Positions 8,403-17,320 of a stretch of DNA of 64,000 nucleotides are shown piece after piece. The notes under the pieces were generated by a model that worked only from the letters and a program-made list of their open reading frames with translations, was not told the origin of the DNA and did not search any database. Source of the DNA: Niallia alba (GTDB lineage Bacteria; Bacillota; Bacilli; Bacillales; Cytobacillaceae); assembly GCF_012933555.1 (NCBI RefSeq), contig NZ_JABBPK010000001.1:2396001-2460000 (forward strand), read 5' to 3'. A program made the translations under genes and the position numbers. Every line of letters starts with the position of its first letter. Within the stretch, counting starts at the first letter, position 1.

Positions 8403-9560
8403 ATGAATAATTCCAAAAGTCGATCATTAATTAGGTATTTACATATAACTATTCTAGGTATTATCTTAGTTTTTATTTTAATAGCTTTAATTACTACATC
8501 TTTTTTTTCTTTTAAATTGACTTCCAATAATGTTGCTAATCTACTAAATGATATAAATTCTACAGAATTGTATTTGGAATTCATTCATAGTGAGAATCAT
8601 TTATTTCCCCCATCAGAAGCAAGAGAGTTTTCTCTTTCTAATTTTTTTCTACCATTATCATCAAATATCCATTTTGATGATATAAGAACATTATTGGGGA
8701 GAGAGCTACCAGCTTTAGCATTCTTTCATACAGAAATAGTCGTCGCTGAGGAAGGGACAACTATTGCAGATTTACCATTTGAATCCATTCCATCTAAGGA
8801 AATGTTAGAAAATCCAGTTGAGGTAGATGAAGAAAAGGCTGAGCAAGAGCAAAAAGAAGAACAGCCGACTAAAGAGGATCGTAATAGGGCTATAACAAAA
8901 CCAAAAAATAAAACTGTATTTATTTACAATTCGCATAATTTTGAAGCTTATCTCCCATTGCTAAAAAACACAAAAAATAATGATAATGTAGTCAGTGCAG
9001 ATGAACGAGCAAATGTAGTAGGAGTAAGTAGCAAGCTTTCAGAATTGCTTCAACAAGAAGGGTTAGGCGTTGAGTTAGATAAGACAAATATCAATCAGGT
9101 TATCCTTGACCGAAAATGGGACTATACTTATTCTTATACAGTTTCAAAAGAAGTAGTTGAAACGGCAATTAATAATAATGGTAATTTAAAATACTTAATT
9201 GATATACATCGTGATTCAGCTAGAAAAAAACAAACAACAGCAAATATTAACGGAAAAAACTACGCTAAACTCTTATTTATTATAGGAAAAGAAAATAAAA
9301 ATTACGAGCAGAACGAGCAATTTGCAACAAAATTGCATAATGCGCTAAAGAAAAAATATCCTGGAATTTCAAAAGGTGTTTATGCAAAAGGATATGAACT
9401 AGGCAATGGGGTTTATAATCAGAATTTTTCTGATCGTGCTATTCTTTTAGAAGTCGGTGGAGTAGATAATACAAATGCAGAATTGACGCGAAGCATAGAA
9501 GCTTTTGCGGACGTCTACAGTAAATTATATTGGGAAGAAAATCAGGCTACACAACAGTAA
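8403..9560 (+). CDS. spoIIP: SpoIIP-family sporulation cell-wall hydrolase (paralogue)
   Basis: The 385-aa protein has one N-terminal membrane span (about residues 14-36), a low-complexity acidic linker (about 138-170) and a C-terminal SpoIIP amidase/endopeptidase domain. The three expected metal and catalytic positions are present: His178 in YNSHNFEAY, His269 in IDIHRDS and Glu350 in AILLEVGG. SpoIIP works with SpoIID and SpoIIM in engulfment. The usual spoIIP lies next to gpr, and no gpr is seen here, so this may be a second copy. The start follows AAAGGGGGAAAAGT. Confidence 0.88.
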   Translation: MNNSKSRSLIRYLHITILGIILVFILIALITTSFFSFKLTSNNVANLLNDINSTELYLEFIHSENHLFPPSEAREFSLSNFFLPLSSNIHFDDIRTLLGRELPALAFFHTEIVVAEEGTTIADLPFESIPSKEMLENPVEVDEEKAEQEQKEEQPTKEDRNRAITKPKNKTVFIYNSHNFEAYLPLLKNTKNNDNVVSADERANVVGVSSKLSELLQQEGLGVELDKTNINQVILDRKWDYTYSYTVSKEVVETAINNNGNLKYLIDIHRDSARKKQTTANINGKNYAKLLFIIGKENKNYEQNEQFATKLHNALKKKYPGISKGVYAKGYELGNGVYNQNFSDRAILLEVGGVDNTNAELTRSIEAFADVYSKLYWEENQATQQ

Positions 9561-9708
9561 AATAAAATGCTTAGGTGAACATAATTTTCTTCTAGGTATC
9601 TTTTCTTTGACAGAGTAATGCTTGTTACCTTAATTTTAAAATAGCACTGTTTTCTGCTGAAATTTGTATGTAGACATTGTATAGGATAGGCGAAACAGGG
9701 GGAGAAAC

Positions 9709-9831
9709 ATGAACGTTGAATTAACAAGGTTTAAAGTTAAAAAAGGTAAATCGGAGAAAGTAGAGTTGCTGCTTAATGTGTTTTTATCTTTAATGGAAGG
9801 AAACTTTATAGGAGAGAGTCCAATAGTTTAA
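9709..9831 (+). pseudogene. Truncated DUF6176-like small gene
   Basis: A 40-codon frame with a strong ribosome site (AGGGGGAGAAAC) begins MNVELTRFKVKKGKSEKVEL, which resembles the start of a roughly 110-aa DUF6176-type protein. The rest of the domain is missing and the last 20 codons do not fit the family. I read it as a truncated relic; expression of the short peptide is possible. Confidence 0.5.
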
Positions 9832-9854
9832 CACAAACATTTTAAATGGTAGAT

Positions 9855-9890
9855 CAAAAAGGACACTTAGTTAGCAAGTGTCCTTTTTGA
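9855..9890 (+). terminator. Intrinsic terminator
   Basis: Stem AAAAAGGACACTT / AAGTGTCCTTTTT with a short loop and T run follows the truncated gene. It can act in both directions because the 5' arm is A-rich, so it may also end the minus-strand gene at 9954. Confidence 0.8.
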
Positions 9891-9953
9891 TTTTAATCGA
9901 TTAATACTTTATATACATGTCTTTTTCACTTATCGTTATTTAACTAATAAGAA

Positions 9954-10121
9954 CTATTTTTCAGATGTATTACCATTATTAGCGTTCTCAGTATTTTTGC
10001 GATTTTTAACACCTTTACTTTTGTAGGGTTTATTACTCTTGGCTTTGTTTGCACTAGCTTGCCAACGATTCCATCCCTTCTTACCAGTTCCCCTGCCTGT
10101 TCCACCTTTACCTTTAGCCAT
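9954..10121 (-). CDS. DUF3934 family small basic protein
   Basis: The 55-aa protein is very Lys/Gly/Asn-rich and begins MAKGKGGTGRGTGKKGWNRW, the signature I associate with DUF3934 proteins of Bacillus. It has no membrane span. The ATG at 10121 is preceded on the minus strand by GGAGATGATAGA. A longer overlapping frame (9944-10129) on the same strand is out of frame with this and looks non-coding. The function is unknown; the charge suggests nucleic-acid or spore association, which is a guess. Confidence 0.75.
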   Translation of the reverse strand: MAKGKGGTGRGTGKKGWNRWQASANKAKSNKPYKSKGVKNRKNTENANNGNTSEK

Positions 10122-10494
10122 TCTATCATCTCCGATTTTCTTGTGCGATTACATATCTATCAATAGTTAGTTTTATCTTTTTAGTTTGATAAAAATCATA
10201 CATAATGAACTATAAGTATATAACAGAAAGATCATGATTTAAACAATAAACATATTTAAAGTTATTTGGAGATATTTTCCTTAGAGCGAACCAGTTCCTT
10301 ATTAACTTTTTTTCAGGAAGGAATAAGGATCTTTGCTACAGAACTTATAAATGAATACAATATCTGATGCAAAATCGATTAAAAATAAATTATTTATAAA
10401 ATGAAAGTTCATAATGAACCTACCAATACGTTTCCGAGAAGGAAAAATTGATTTTGTAGGTATTGTAAGCCAATTAATTCATGGAGGGATATCT
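10122..10494. other. Gene-free, AT-rich spacer
   Basis: No gene is seen between the DUF3934 start and the phosphatase start. An imperfect inverted repeat (TTCCTTATT near 10289 and AATAAGGA near 10323) is present and could be a weak terminator or operator. Confidence 0.35.
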
Positions 10495-11340
10495 TTGAAA
10501 ATAGCACATATAACATGTAAAGGAGTAAGTGAGTTAAACGAAGATTCGTTAATAATTAATAACGATGCTCAAGTGTTTGGGGTTGCTGACGGTGTTTCTT
10601 CATTAGTACCAACAAAAGATAAAAATAATCGTACTGGTGGCTACATAGCTTCTAATGAAGTAAAAAGTTATTTTGAAACAATTAAAAATAGTAAGTCTCT
10701 TCTATCTGATGTGAAAATGATAAATGATACACTAAAAAAGAAAATGTTAAATAATAATATTAATATATTGGAGAAAGAACAGTTATGGGGAACAGCTTTA
10801 GCAGTTATAAAAGTATCGGAGAATAGCATAGAATATGTTCAGACTGGTGACTGTATGATTCTAGCGGTTTATGTAGATAACAATGAGATTAGACCATTAA
10901 CACGTCTCCAAGTAAGCCATTTAGAGAAAGGTGCAATCGTAAAGTGGAAGGAGTATATAAATAAAGGAATAACGAAAAGGGATGATTTATTAACAAAAGT
11001 TAAAGATATTCTCCTTTCAAACAGGCAAAAAAGTAATTCTAAAGATGGATATGGTGTTTTAAATGGCGAACCAGAAGCCATTAACTACATAGAGTACGGG
11101 AAGATAAACCGGAATAGATTAAAGCATTTAATACTAGTAACAGACGGATTATTATTGCCAAGAGAAATAGTTCCCACTCAAATAAATTATTGGGAGTATA
11201 TCACTAATTTAATTCTTGAAAAAAGTATGGAACAATATGCTTTGGAATTAATTAAGTTAGAAGATTCTGATCCAGAGTGTTTAAAATATCCAAGATTTAA
11301 AAAATCTGATGATAAAACAGGAATTGTTATTAGTTTTTAA
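10495..11340 (+). CDS. PP2C-like serine/threonine phosphatase
   Basis: The protein is about 281 aa and resembles PP2C-type phosphatases. An early Glu-Asp (LNEDSLII, about residue 18) is followed by FGVADGVSS, which carries the metal-binding Asp. GTALAVIKV and QTGDCMIL mark the central strand pair, and LILVTDGLL supplies the late metal-binding Asp. I chose the TTG at 10495 since GGAGGG lies 6 nt upstream; the longer frame from 10414 adds 27 unlikely residues. No partner kinase is adjacent. A metallophosphoesterase follows 72 nt downstream. Confidence 0.75.
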   Translation: MKIAHITCKGVSELNEDSLIINNDAQVFGVADGVSSLVPTKDKNNRTGGYIASNEVKSYFETIKNSKSLLSDVKMINDTLKKKMLNNNINILEKEQLWGTALAVIKVSENSIEYVQTGDCMILAVYVDNNEIRPLTRLQVSHLEKGAIVKWKEYINKGITKRDDLLTKVKDILLSNRQKSNSKDGYGVLNGEPEAINYIEYGKINRNRLKHLILVTDGLLLPREIVPTQINYWEYITNLILEKSMEQYALELIKLEDSDPECLKYPRFKKSDDKTGIVISF

Positions 11341-11412
11341 TATTCCATATGCTGATATTTAAATGTAAGTAATGATAGGCTGTTCTACTTAGTTAGATAA
11401 ATGGGGGATATT

Positions 11413-12141
11413 ATGTATAGAATTGCTATAATAACTGATATTCATGGAAATATTTACGCTTTAAATTCTGTATTAAAAGATATTAAAAAAAAATCAGTTG
11501 ATTACATATATTGCCTCGGTGATATGATTGGAATAGGGCCTTTTTCAAATGAGGTTTTAAATTCTTTATTTGAATTGAATAATATTGAGATGATTACAGG
11601 TAATCACGACGAAGCTGTTTTATCACTGTTAAACAATGAACCATATCCAGAAAGTAGAATCAATGTGATACTGCATCACAAATGGATTGCGAATAAATTG
11701 AATAAAGAATATATTCCTAAATTGAAAAAACTACCTCGCATATTGAATCCTACTATTTGTGAACAAAACTTACATTTAATTCATTATCCGATGAAGCAAT
11801 CATTATATGGAGTTCATATAAGTAAAGATCCATTTGATTTTACTGGTGTTCCTTCTCCAGAACATTTCTATGAATTAGATGGTTTAGATAATATATCTTT
11901 GGTCTGTTTTGGACATGACCACAATAGTCATCAATTTGTTTCTAAAGGTAAATTGTTTTATAATACTGGCTCTTTAGGTTGTTTCAATGAAGCTTTTGCC
12001 AGATATGGAATTATAGATATTAATAAGAGGGGAATTAACATTATGCAACAGTACGTTCCCTATGAATTTCATACGTATGTTGATGAGATTAGAAAAACAA
12101 ATATTCCTAGGAAAGAGATAATAATTGCCTTATATGAGTGA
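11413..12141 (+). CDS. Calcineurin-like metallophosphoesterase
   Basis: The 242-aa protein carries the YfcE/ApaH-type motif series: DIHGN (about residues 8-12), GDMIG, GNHD, and a late GHDHNSH. Together these bind two metal ions. Likely substrates are phosphodiesters or phosphoproteins, and the exact one is unknown. ATG 11413 follows GGGGGATATT; the ATG at 11401 overlaps that site and is unlikely. It probably forms an operon-like pair with the preceding PP2C-like phosphatase. Confidence 0.82.
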   Translation: MYRIAIITDIHGNIYALNSVLKDIKKKSVDYIYCLGDMIGIGPFSNEVLNSLFELNNIEMITGNHDEAVLSLLNNEPYPESRINVILHHKWIANKLNKEYIPKLKKLPRILNPTICEQNLHLIHYPMKQSLYGVHISKDPFDFTGVPSPEHFYELDGLDNISLVCFGHDHNSHQFVSKGKLFYNTGSLGCFNEAFARYGIIDINKRGINIMQQYVPYEFHTYVDEIRKTNIPRKEIIIALYE

Positions 12142-12358
12142 AAATTCAAGTTTGAACAAGCCTCCGTAATCTTTCTTATGATGAGGGGAAAATTAAGAAT
12201 TAGTAATGGTTTTGAAGAACGATACTCTTTAAGGGCAAAATAGGAAGCGGTACTTGTTTGTATGCTGCTGTATTAAATACAATGCCTAAGCATTTAATAG
12301 AAATAGGTACTACATTGCCAGATAATGATCTAAGATAAAAGATATAAGGGGTTAATGT

Positions 12359-12910
12359 ATGAAGAGAGAAAAGTGTACACATGTCATAGCCATTGCGTCG
12401 GTATCAGGAGGAGGGAAAACAACAATATCTACACAGCTAACCGAAAGTTTACAATCTTCAAAAATACTATATTTTGATAATTACGATTTTGAAGGACCAG
12501 TTGACATAATAGATTGGGTAGATAGAGGAGCTAATTATGATGAATGGAATTTGACTCCCCTAATTAAAGATTTAGAAGGACTACTTAATGAATCTTTGGA
12601 TTATATTGTTCTAGATTATCCGTTTGCCTATAAACATACGAAAATGAGCAAGTATATTGATAGTGCATTCTTTATCGACACTCCTTTGGATGTTGCAATG
12701 GCACGAAGAGTTACAAGAGATTTTAAGCATTCTACTGGTGAAGATATAATTTTGGAAATGAAAAATTATATCTCTTATGGTAGACGAGGTTATCTAGAAA
12801 TGTTAAAAACGATAAAAGCAAATTCAGATTTCATTGTCGATGGGGCTTTACCAATATTAGATATTGTTAATGTAATCTCTAAAAAGTTAGGTGAATTGAA
12901 TAGCAAGTGA
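12359..12910 (+). CDS. P-loop nucleoside-kinase-like protein
   Basis: The 183-aa protein has a Walker A-type loop SVSGGGKTT (residues 14-22) and a likely Walker B region (DYIVLDYPFAY, about residues 81-91). FFIDTPLDVAMARRVTRD has the style of the lid Arg region of uridine/shikimate-type kinases. The best guess is a uridine-kinase-like small-molecule kinase of unknown substrate. It is 217 nt after the metallophosphoesterase; the spacer holds a fragment (12180-12335) that I could not place. Confidence 0.7.
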   Translation: MKREKCTHVIAIASVSGGGKTTISTQLTESLQSSKILYFDNYDFEGPVDIIDWVDRGANYDEWNLTPLIKDLEGLLNESLDYIVLDYPFAYKHTKMSKYIDSAFFIDTPLDVAMARRVTRDFKHSTGEDIILEMKNYISYGRRGYLEMLKTIKANSDFIVDGALPILDIVNVISKKLGELNSK

Positions 12911-13207
12911 AAACTTGGGAAGTAGCTTCTTCTAGAAAGGGATAATGATTGCTACTACTAAATATAATTAGTTTTGAATTCGGTATTAACTCATTCATTT
13001 CGACTGAATAGGTAAGTGGGTATTGTAAATCGACTTTTCGCAGTATCGCTTCTAAGTCAACGATAGTTTCTAATAGAGGTGTCTAACCGGATTAACCCCC
13101 GAATTTTGGACAATAACTCTCTTATTCTTTCATTTCCTCAGTTTTTTATTTTATAGATTTCTTTCATTATTCTTCAAAAAGGCCATGTTGCTTGACATGG
13201 AGCCTCT

Positions 13208-13282
13208 GCGGGCATGATTCTCCTGCCAAGAAGCCAGCTGTTTTACAACATTGGCATCGCCGAACGAGGCTATCATGCCCGC
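13208..13282. repeat. Inverted repeat in the IS3 3' region
   Basis: A perfect 11-bp inverted repeat (GCGGGCATGAT at 13208-13218 and its complement at 13272-13282) encloses 53 nt. A smaller stem (CCATGT/ACATGG) lies just before it. The region is markedly GC-richer than its surroundings. Confidence 0.55.
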
Positions 13283-13321
13283 CACTCCAAATCAAGCTGA
13301 TGCTTTGAATGAATACATCCA

Positions 13322-14194
13322 TTACACCCGAACCTCCTTGATCACCAATGAATCTTGTTTTTGATAGAATTCCTTTGGTGACAAATCTAGTATACTAGAA
13401 TGCATACGTCTCTCGTTGTAGAACTCCATAAAATTCATGACTTCTTGATATGCTTCTGTGTAGGTTTCAAACTGCCATCTGGATAGGCAATCGTCCTCAA
13501 AAATGCGATGGAAAGACTCAATATGAGCATTCATATTTGGTGTTCTTGGTGGAATTCTTTCGTGCTCAATTTTGGAATCTTCACAAAACTTTTCAAAAGT
13601 ATGGGAAATAAACTGCGGTCCATTGTCTGTTCGGATTACAGGTTTTTCCAATTCATCATATTGTTGGCGTTTTAATAATGCCCTTTTCAGTGTCTGTTTG
13701 ACATCATCTCCAGTGCAGCTTAATCCCATATGATAGGTAATGATGCCCCTGTCATAAACATCGATGATGGACATGACAAAGAAAAAGCGATCCTCACCTT
13801 CGATAAAGCCATATTTAATGTCAGCTTCCCATAGCTGATTAGATCTTGTAATAATGCGATTTCTTGCTAGTTTCCTAGGGTATGAGACTTTCTTTTGGCG
13901 CTGTGGGCGTAAGATGCCCAATTCTTTACAAATCCGGTATACTTTTTTCTTGTTAATTTTAAGTTTGTATTTTCGCCTTAAGACCTTAGTGAGTTTGCGA
14001 TAACCATAGTTATAGCAATCACCGGCAATCTCTTCTAGTAGAAATTCTTTAATCTGTTCGTCTGATATCTTTTGACCGTCCTCTTGGATCGAATAACCTG
14101 GTGCTGGACGTCCCTCACTTACTTTTTTCTCCTCAACACGATAATTCTTTTGATAATAGTATGTGGATCGAGGAATACCTATGATTTTAAGCAC
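13322..14194 (-). CDS. IS3-family transposase OrfB (integrase catalytic domain)
   Basis: The 290-aa frame carries a helix-turn-helix-21-type region followed by an rve integrase core. The DDE triad appears intact: Asp in LWEADIKYG, Asp in RTDNGPQF and Glu in NAHIESFH, 35 residues later. The frame is open well upstream of the Met at 14194 and overlaps orfA. The real product is therefore most likely an OrfAB fusion made by -1 frameshifting. Confidence 0.9.
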   Translation of the reverse strand: MLKIIGIPRSTYYYQKNYRVEEKKVSEGRPAPGYSIQEDGQKISDEQIKEFLLEEIAGDCYNYGYRKLTKVLRRKYKLKINKKKVYRICKELGILRPQRQKKVSYPRKLARNRIITRSNQLWEADIKYGFIEGEDRFFFVMSIIDVYDRGIITYHMGLSCTGDDVKQTLKRALLKRQQYDELEKPVIRTDNGPQFISHTFEKFCEDSKIEHERIPPRTPNMNAHIESFHRIFEDDCLSRWQFETYTEAYQEVMNFMEFYNERRMHSSILDLSPKEFYQKQDSLVIKEVRV

Positions 14195-14232
14195 CTTTGA
14201 AATCGAGTAGCCTTTTTGAATCCATTTGTTAG

Positions 14233-14544
14233 CTACTTCATGCTTTTCAGCAAGTGAGGGTTTTTCTTTTTTATAAGATCCCTCAGGATCGCTATTTCAA
14301 GGTCTTTTTCACCTAATAACATTTTAAGTTTTTCATTTTCTTTGGATAATTCTTTGGAGTCTATATCTGGCAGCACAGCCACATCTACTTCACCAAATTT
14401 ACCATCTTTGTATTCACGAACCCAGCGACTAACCATATTGGGATTCAGATCATACCGGCGAGCTACAAGGGTATTCTTCCCTGTGTCTTGGGCTTCCTTG
14501 ATGACTTGTAATTTAAATTCTTTAGAATGTTTTATTCGTTTCAT
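14233..14544 (-). CDS. IS3-family transposase OrfA (helix-turn-helix)
   Basis: This 103-aa DNA-binding protein begins MKRIKHSKEFKLQVIKEAQD and contains RRYDLNPNMVSRWVREYKDG, a typical transposase_8 helix-turn-helix, followed by a leucine-zipper-like helix (LSKENEKLKMLLGEKDLEIA). Its 3' end contains the slippery heptamer for OrfAB. The ATG at 14544 is preceded on the minus strand by AAGGAGGCTGACATC. Confidence 0.9.
   Translation of the reverse strand: MKRIKHSKEFKLQVIKEAQDTGKNTLVARRYDLNPNMVSRWVREYKDGKFGEVDVAVLPDIDSKELSKENEKLKMLLGEKDLEIAILRDLIKKKNPHLLKSMK
14266..14272 (-). promoter_or_regulatory. Programmed -1 frameshift heptamer
   Basis: On the minus strand the bases read A AAA AAG in the orfA frame, the classic IS3-family slippery heptamer. 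Shifting by -1 here leads directly into KEKPSLAEKHEVANKW and on through the orfB frame with no stop. Confidence 0.8.
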
Positions 14545-14768
14545 GATGTCAGCCTCCTTGGTACATTAAGCAGTATAATAAATATTACTCTTATTGTCCA
14601 AGTTCATTTTGGGGCTTATGAGTAACAAGTTCCTAGTCCATTTATTCATAAATTACTCCTTACTTTTTCATTTAATAGTTCATACAAGCACTAAAGATTT
14701 GTCCATGAGTGGTTTAAATTAATCCTCGCTTTCATATAATCGATAGAAGACGAATGGAGGAGATAGTG

Positions 14769-14957
14769 ATGAGTCTTTTTGGAGTATTTCTCATTATTGT
14801 GTTAACTGTACTTGTTGACTACTTTTTATTAGACGTGAATAAAAAAAGATGGGGATGGATGAAAAATTGGACTAACCTGAGCAAAGGTTTATTTTTTACA
14901 GGTTTTATCATAGCTTTAGTGTTGATATACATTAGATTAAGTAATAAATATTTTTAG
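14769..14957 (+). CDS. Small two-span membrane protein
   Basis: The 62-aa protein has two hydrophobic helices (about residues 4-23 and 41-58) separated by a basic loop with KKRWGWMKNW. The ATG at 14769 is chosen because GGAGGAG lies 6 nt upstream, whereas the ATG at 14754 is inside that site. I do not recognise the family. Proteins of this size and shape are common in Bacillus. Confidence 0.6.
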   Translation: MSLFGVFLIIVLTVLVDYFLLDVNKKRWGWMKNWTNLSKGLFFTGFIIALVLIYIRLSNKYF

Positions 14958-15086
14958 ATTTTGAACTATAAAAAGAGGAACTTGTTTTGTTATTTATGCG
15001 AAGGAGAAAGGCGTGTAAAATGAATTAGGAATGGGACGAGATTATTAAAAATGGCTGGATCTATCCATAAGAGGAACGTAGAAAAA

Positions 15087-15120
15087 GAAACCCAAAAGAG
15101 CCTGTTTGCTTTTGGGTTTC
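15087..15120 (-). terminator. Intrinsic terminator of the lipoprotein gene
   Basis: Perfect 12-bp stem GAAACCCAAAAG / CTTTTGGGTTTC with a 10-nt loop. The T tract follows on the minus strand, so it ends the gene at 15156. Confidence 0.8.
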
Positions 15121-15155
15121 AATAAAGGGGCCTTACAGATTGCCAGCATTTATTC

Positions 15156-16220
15156 TTATTTTATTTGTTGGTATCCATATCCTTCCATTAATTTCTTAAC
15201 AGATTCTAATGAATAGGTTTTATCGTATGTATCGAAGTATTCATTGATTTCCGTTACATTCGCTTGATTATTTTCATCAAGAATGATGTCCGTATAGCCG
15301 AATACAGCGGTGAAAGTATCATTTAATGCACCATCCATATCATATTCTTTAATTGTATAGATATTTACTAACGTACCATTGCTTGGTGCGCTGCTAGACC
15401 AATTAGAAGAATCATTATCTCTCACGTATTGTCTATAGTATGTATTTTCTTTTTTTATTTCATATTTATAGTATCCAAAAGAGGAATCTGCATATTGTCG
15501 ATTAATACCTTCGCTAATTAAGCGCTCTATATCTTCTAAATTAGCGATGTCTTCTGGCTTTTCGGCAACTTCTGCTAATCCCGTAGCTTCAAATTTTGCG
15601 CTACCTTTGCCTGTTAAAATATAGCCTAAAGAAGCCAATGAATTTTTAGAGTCTTCATCTAAAGCAACTTCCACCATATCCCCATTTTTTATTTCACCAT
15701 CTTGCTTAGATTCAAATCCCAAGCTACTTAAATCTCCATCAAAGGTTGTATCAATTTGAATTTCTCCTCGTCCACTAACACCAGAGAAATTAACAACCAC
15801 ATTTTTATCAATTTCTTCATCACTCAATTTACCTGGTTCTTCAAGTCCTGACACTTTAACTTTCATTTCATCTTTAGATTTAATCTTTTCTGCTTTGTCT
15901 TTATCTAATTTTATATGAACAACAATTTCATCCCCATTAGATAAGTCACTTTCTTTATCTAGTGTAATAGTAAAGGAAGAAAGCATTTTATCAATCTCTG
16001 CGAGTGTTTCCATATTAAGGTTTAAATAATCATCCGATATTTCAAACACATCATTAATTAGCTTATCCTCATTTACAGAGTACGAAGCGTTTCCCATTGT
16101 ATCATAACCATCAAAATTTACTTCAATGTAGTCAGTTAACTCTGCCTTTGATCCACATCCAGTAAGGATAAATATAATTCCTAAGCATAAAGCTAATAAA
16201 TACAAATTCTTCTTTTTCAT
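15156..16220 (-). CDS. Secreted lipoprotein of unknown function
   Basis: The 354-aa protein has a lipoprotein signal peptide: basic start MKKKN, hydrophobic core, and lipobox LTGC at residues 19-22. The mature part looks like repeated beta-rich modules. IEVNFDGYDTMGNASYSV and VVVNFSGVSGRGEIQID start two similar repeats, each followed by a segment like LSNGDEIVVHI or IKNGDMVEVAL. The last 120 residues form another acidic domain. It is divergent from the ECF sigma operon, so it may be part of its regulon; that is inference. Confidence 0.75.
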   Translation of the reverse strand: MKKKNLYLLALCLGIIFILTGCGSKAELTDYIEVNFDGYDTMGNASYSVNEDKLINDVFEISDDYLNLNMETLAEIDKMLSSFTITLDKESDLSNGDEIVVHIKLDKDKAEKIKSKDEMKVKVSGLEEPGKLSDEEIDKNVVVNFSGVSGRGEIQIDTTFDGDLSSLGFESKQDGEIKNGDMVEVALDEDSKNSLASLGYILTGKGSAKFEATGLAEVAEKPEDIANLEDIERLISEGINRQYADSSFGYYKYEIKKENTYYRQYVRDNDSSNWSSSAPSNGTLVNIYTIKEYDMDGALNDTFTAVFGYTDIILDENNQANVTEINEYFDTYDKTYSLESVKKLMEGYGYQQIK

Positions 16221-16717
16221 TTCCTAACTCCTTTTTATTCCTTTGTGTCTAGATATTTCTTTGAAAGAACAACAAGAATAGCCTAACTAGAACTTTTTAA
16301 CTATCAACTTTTAGAATCTGTAGGGTCCCAATATCTATTATTTCGGCAAATTTATACAATTTATTAGCAAAAAATACTAATTAATTGTTATATTGATGCT
16401 TAAACGTTTAATTTTATTTTCAGCTCGGACATGTTTAGTTCAAATATAATAAAAAGATTGTATAAAGTATGTTACTATCAATTTAAATATTGTAATATTT
16501 TTCCTGATTGCAATTAAAATTTTTCAAATCGAAATGAAAGTATTGAATATAGACGAATATATAAATCTCTCTTTTTTATAATCACTATTTACTAAAAAAT
16601 TATAATTTGATGCAAAATCCTAATATAAATTTTATTAGTGGATTTTGCAATTGATGAGAAATACTACTTATCTAAAATCATCCCGATTATTAATAATGGT
16701 AAAAAAATTTAAAAATA
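16221..16717. other. Very AT-rich divergent intergenic region
   Basis: About 500 bp between the lipoprotein and the ECF sigma operon hold no open frame of note. It presumably contains the divergent promoters; only the ECF-type site near 16718 is recognisable. Confidence 0.4.
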
Positions 16718-16742
16718 GAACTTTTTCAAAATAGAAATCGTC
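16718..16742 (+). promoter_or_regulatory. ECF-type promoter for the sigma operon
   Basis: GAAC at 16718-16721 and CGTC at 16739-16742 are separated by 17 nt, matching the AAC/CGTC pattern of Bacillus ECF sigma promoters. The site is 33 bp before the sigma start, consistent with autoregulation. Confidence 0.5.
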
Positions 16743-16774
16743 TAAATTATAAAAAATTGATTGTGAGGAGCTTT

Positions 16775-17317
16775 ATGATTGAAAGGGTAGATGACTCTCA
16801 TTCTGAATTATTAACAGATATGAATCGGGAGGAAAAATTAAAATGGTTAATGAAAACCTATGGAAATGATGTTGTAAGAATTGCTTTTTCTTATTTAAAA
16901 CAAAAACAGCTTGCGGAAGATGTGGCACAAGAAGTGTTTATCAAATGCTATGAGAAAATGGATACCTTTCGAAACGACTCTTCCTATAAAACGTGGCTTA
17001 TAAGAATTACAGTGAATCGGTGTAAAGATGTTAGGAAGAGTAGGTATTTTAAAAATTTATTTATGATGGACTATTCTATATCCAATTATGCCAATTCCTC
17101 GCTGCAATTACATGATGTAGAGAAGGAGGATAGTGGAATTTCTCAAAGTATCGTTAAGTTACCAATTAAATTAAGAGAGGTAATTATCTTATTTTATTAT
17201 CAAGATTTAACGATAGATGAAATATCTTCTTTATTAAAGGTTAAGCCCAATACAGTAAAAACTAGATTGCATCGTGCCCGTATAAAACTAAAAGAATCCT
17301 TTGAAGGAGGGGAGTAA
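16775..17317 (+). CDS. ECF-type RNA polymerase sigma factor
   Basis: The 180-aa protein contains sigma region 2 (DVVRIAFSYLKQKQLAEDVA, then FIKCYEKMDTF; about residues 30-70) and region 4 (LPIKLREVIILFYYQDLTID to VKTRLHRARIKLKES; about 130-175). It resembles SigV/SigM-type factors. ATG 16775 follows GTGAGGAGC. The anti-sigma gene starts 3 nt downstream, so translation is probably coupled. Release is expected to depend on the extracytoplasmic domain of the partner. Confidence 0.92.
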   Translation: MIERVDDSHSELLTDMNREEKLKWLMKTYGNDVVRIAFSYLKQKQLAEDVAQEVFIKCYEKMDTFRNDSSYKTWLIRITVNRCKDVRKSRYFKNLFMMDYSISNYANSSLQLHDVEKEDSGISQSIVKLPIKLREVIILFYYQDLTIDEISSLLKVKPNTVKTRLHRARIKLKESFEGGE

Positions 17318-17320
17318 TTA

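Larger units (their letters stand above)
13093..14618 (-). mobile_element. IS3-family (IS150-like) insertion sequence
   Basis: Two overlapping minus-strand reading frames (orfA, orfB) are flanked by related ends that share TTGGACAATAA and CCCC near each border. Left end begins about TAACCCCC at 13093 and right end stops about GGGGCTTA at 14618. I see no clear direct repeat, so both borders are approximate. The 3' leader region 13180-13290 carries extra inverted repeats. Confidence 0.75.

Noticed and set aside
8348-8584. Minus-strand 78-aa frame
   Set aside because: It lies across the start of the SpoIIP-family gene, has no ribosome site and a composition typical of an antisense shadow.
9944-10129. 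61-aa minus-strand frame MIEWLKVKVEQ...
   Set aside because: The overlapping 55-aa frame (9954-10121) has the DUF3934 sequence and a proper ribosome site, so this is its out-of-frame shadow.
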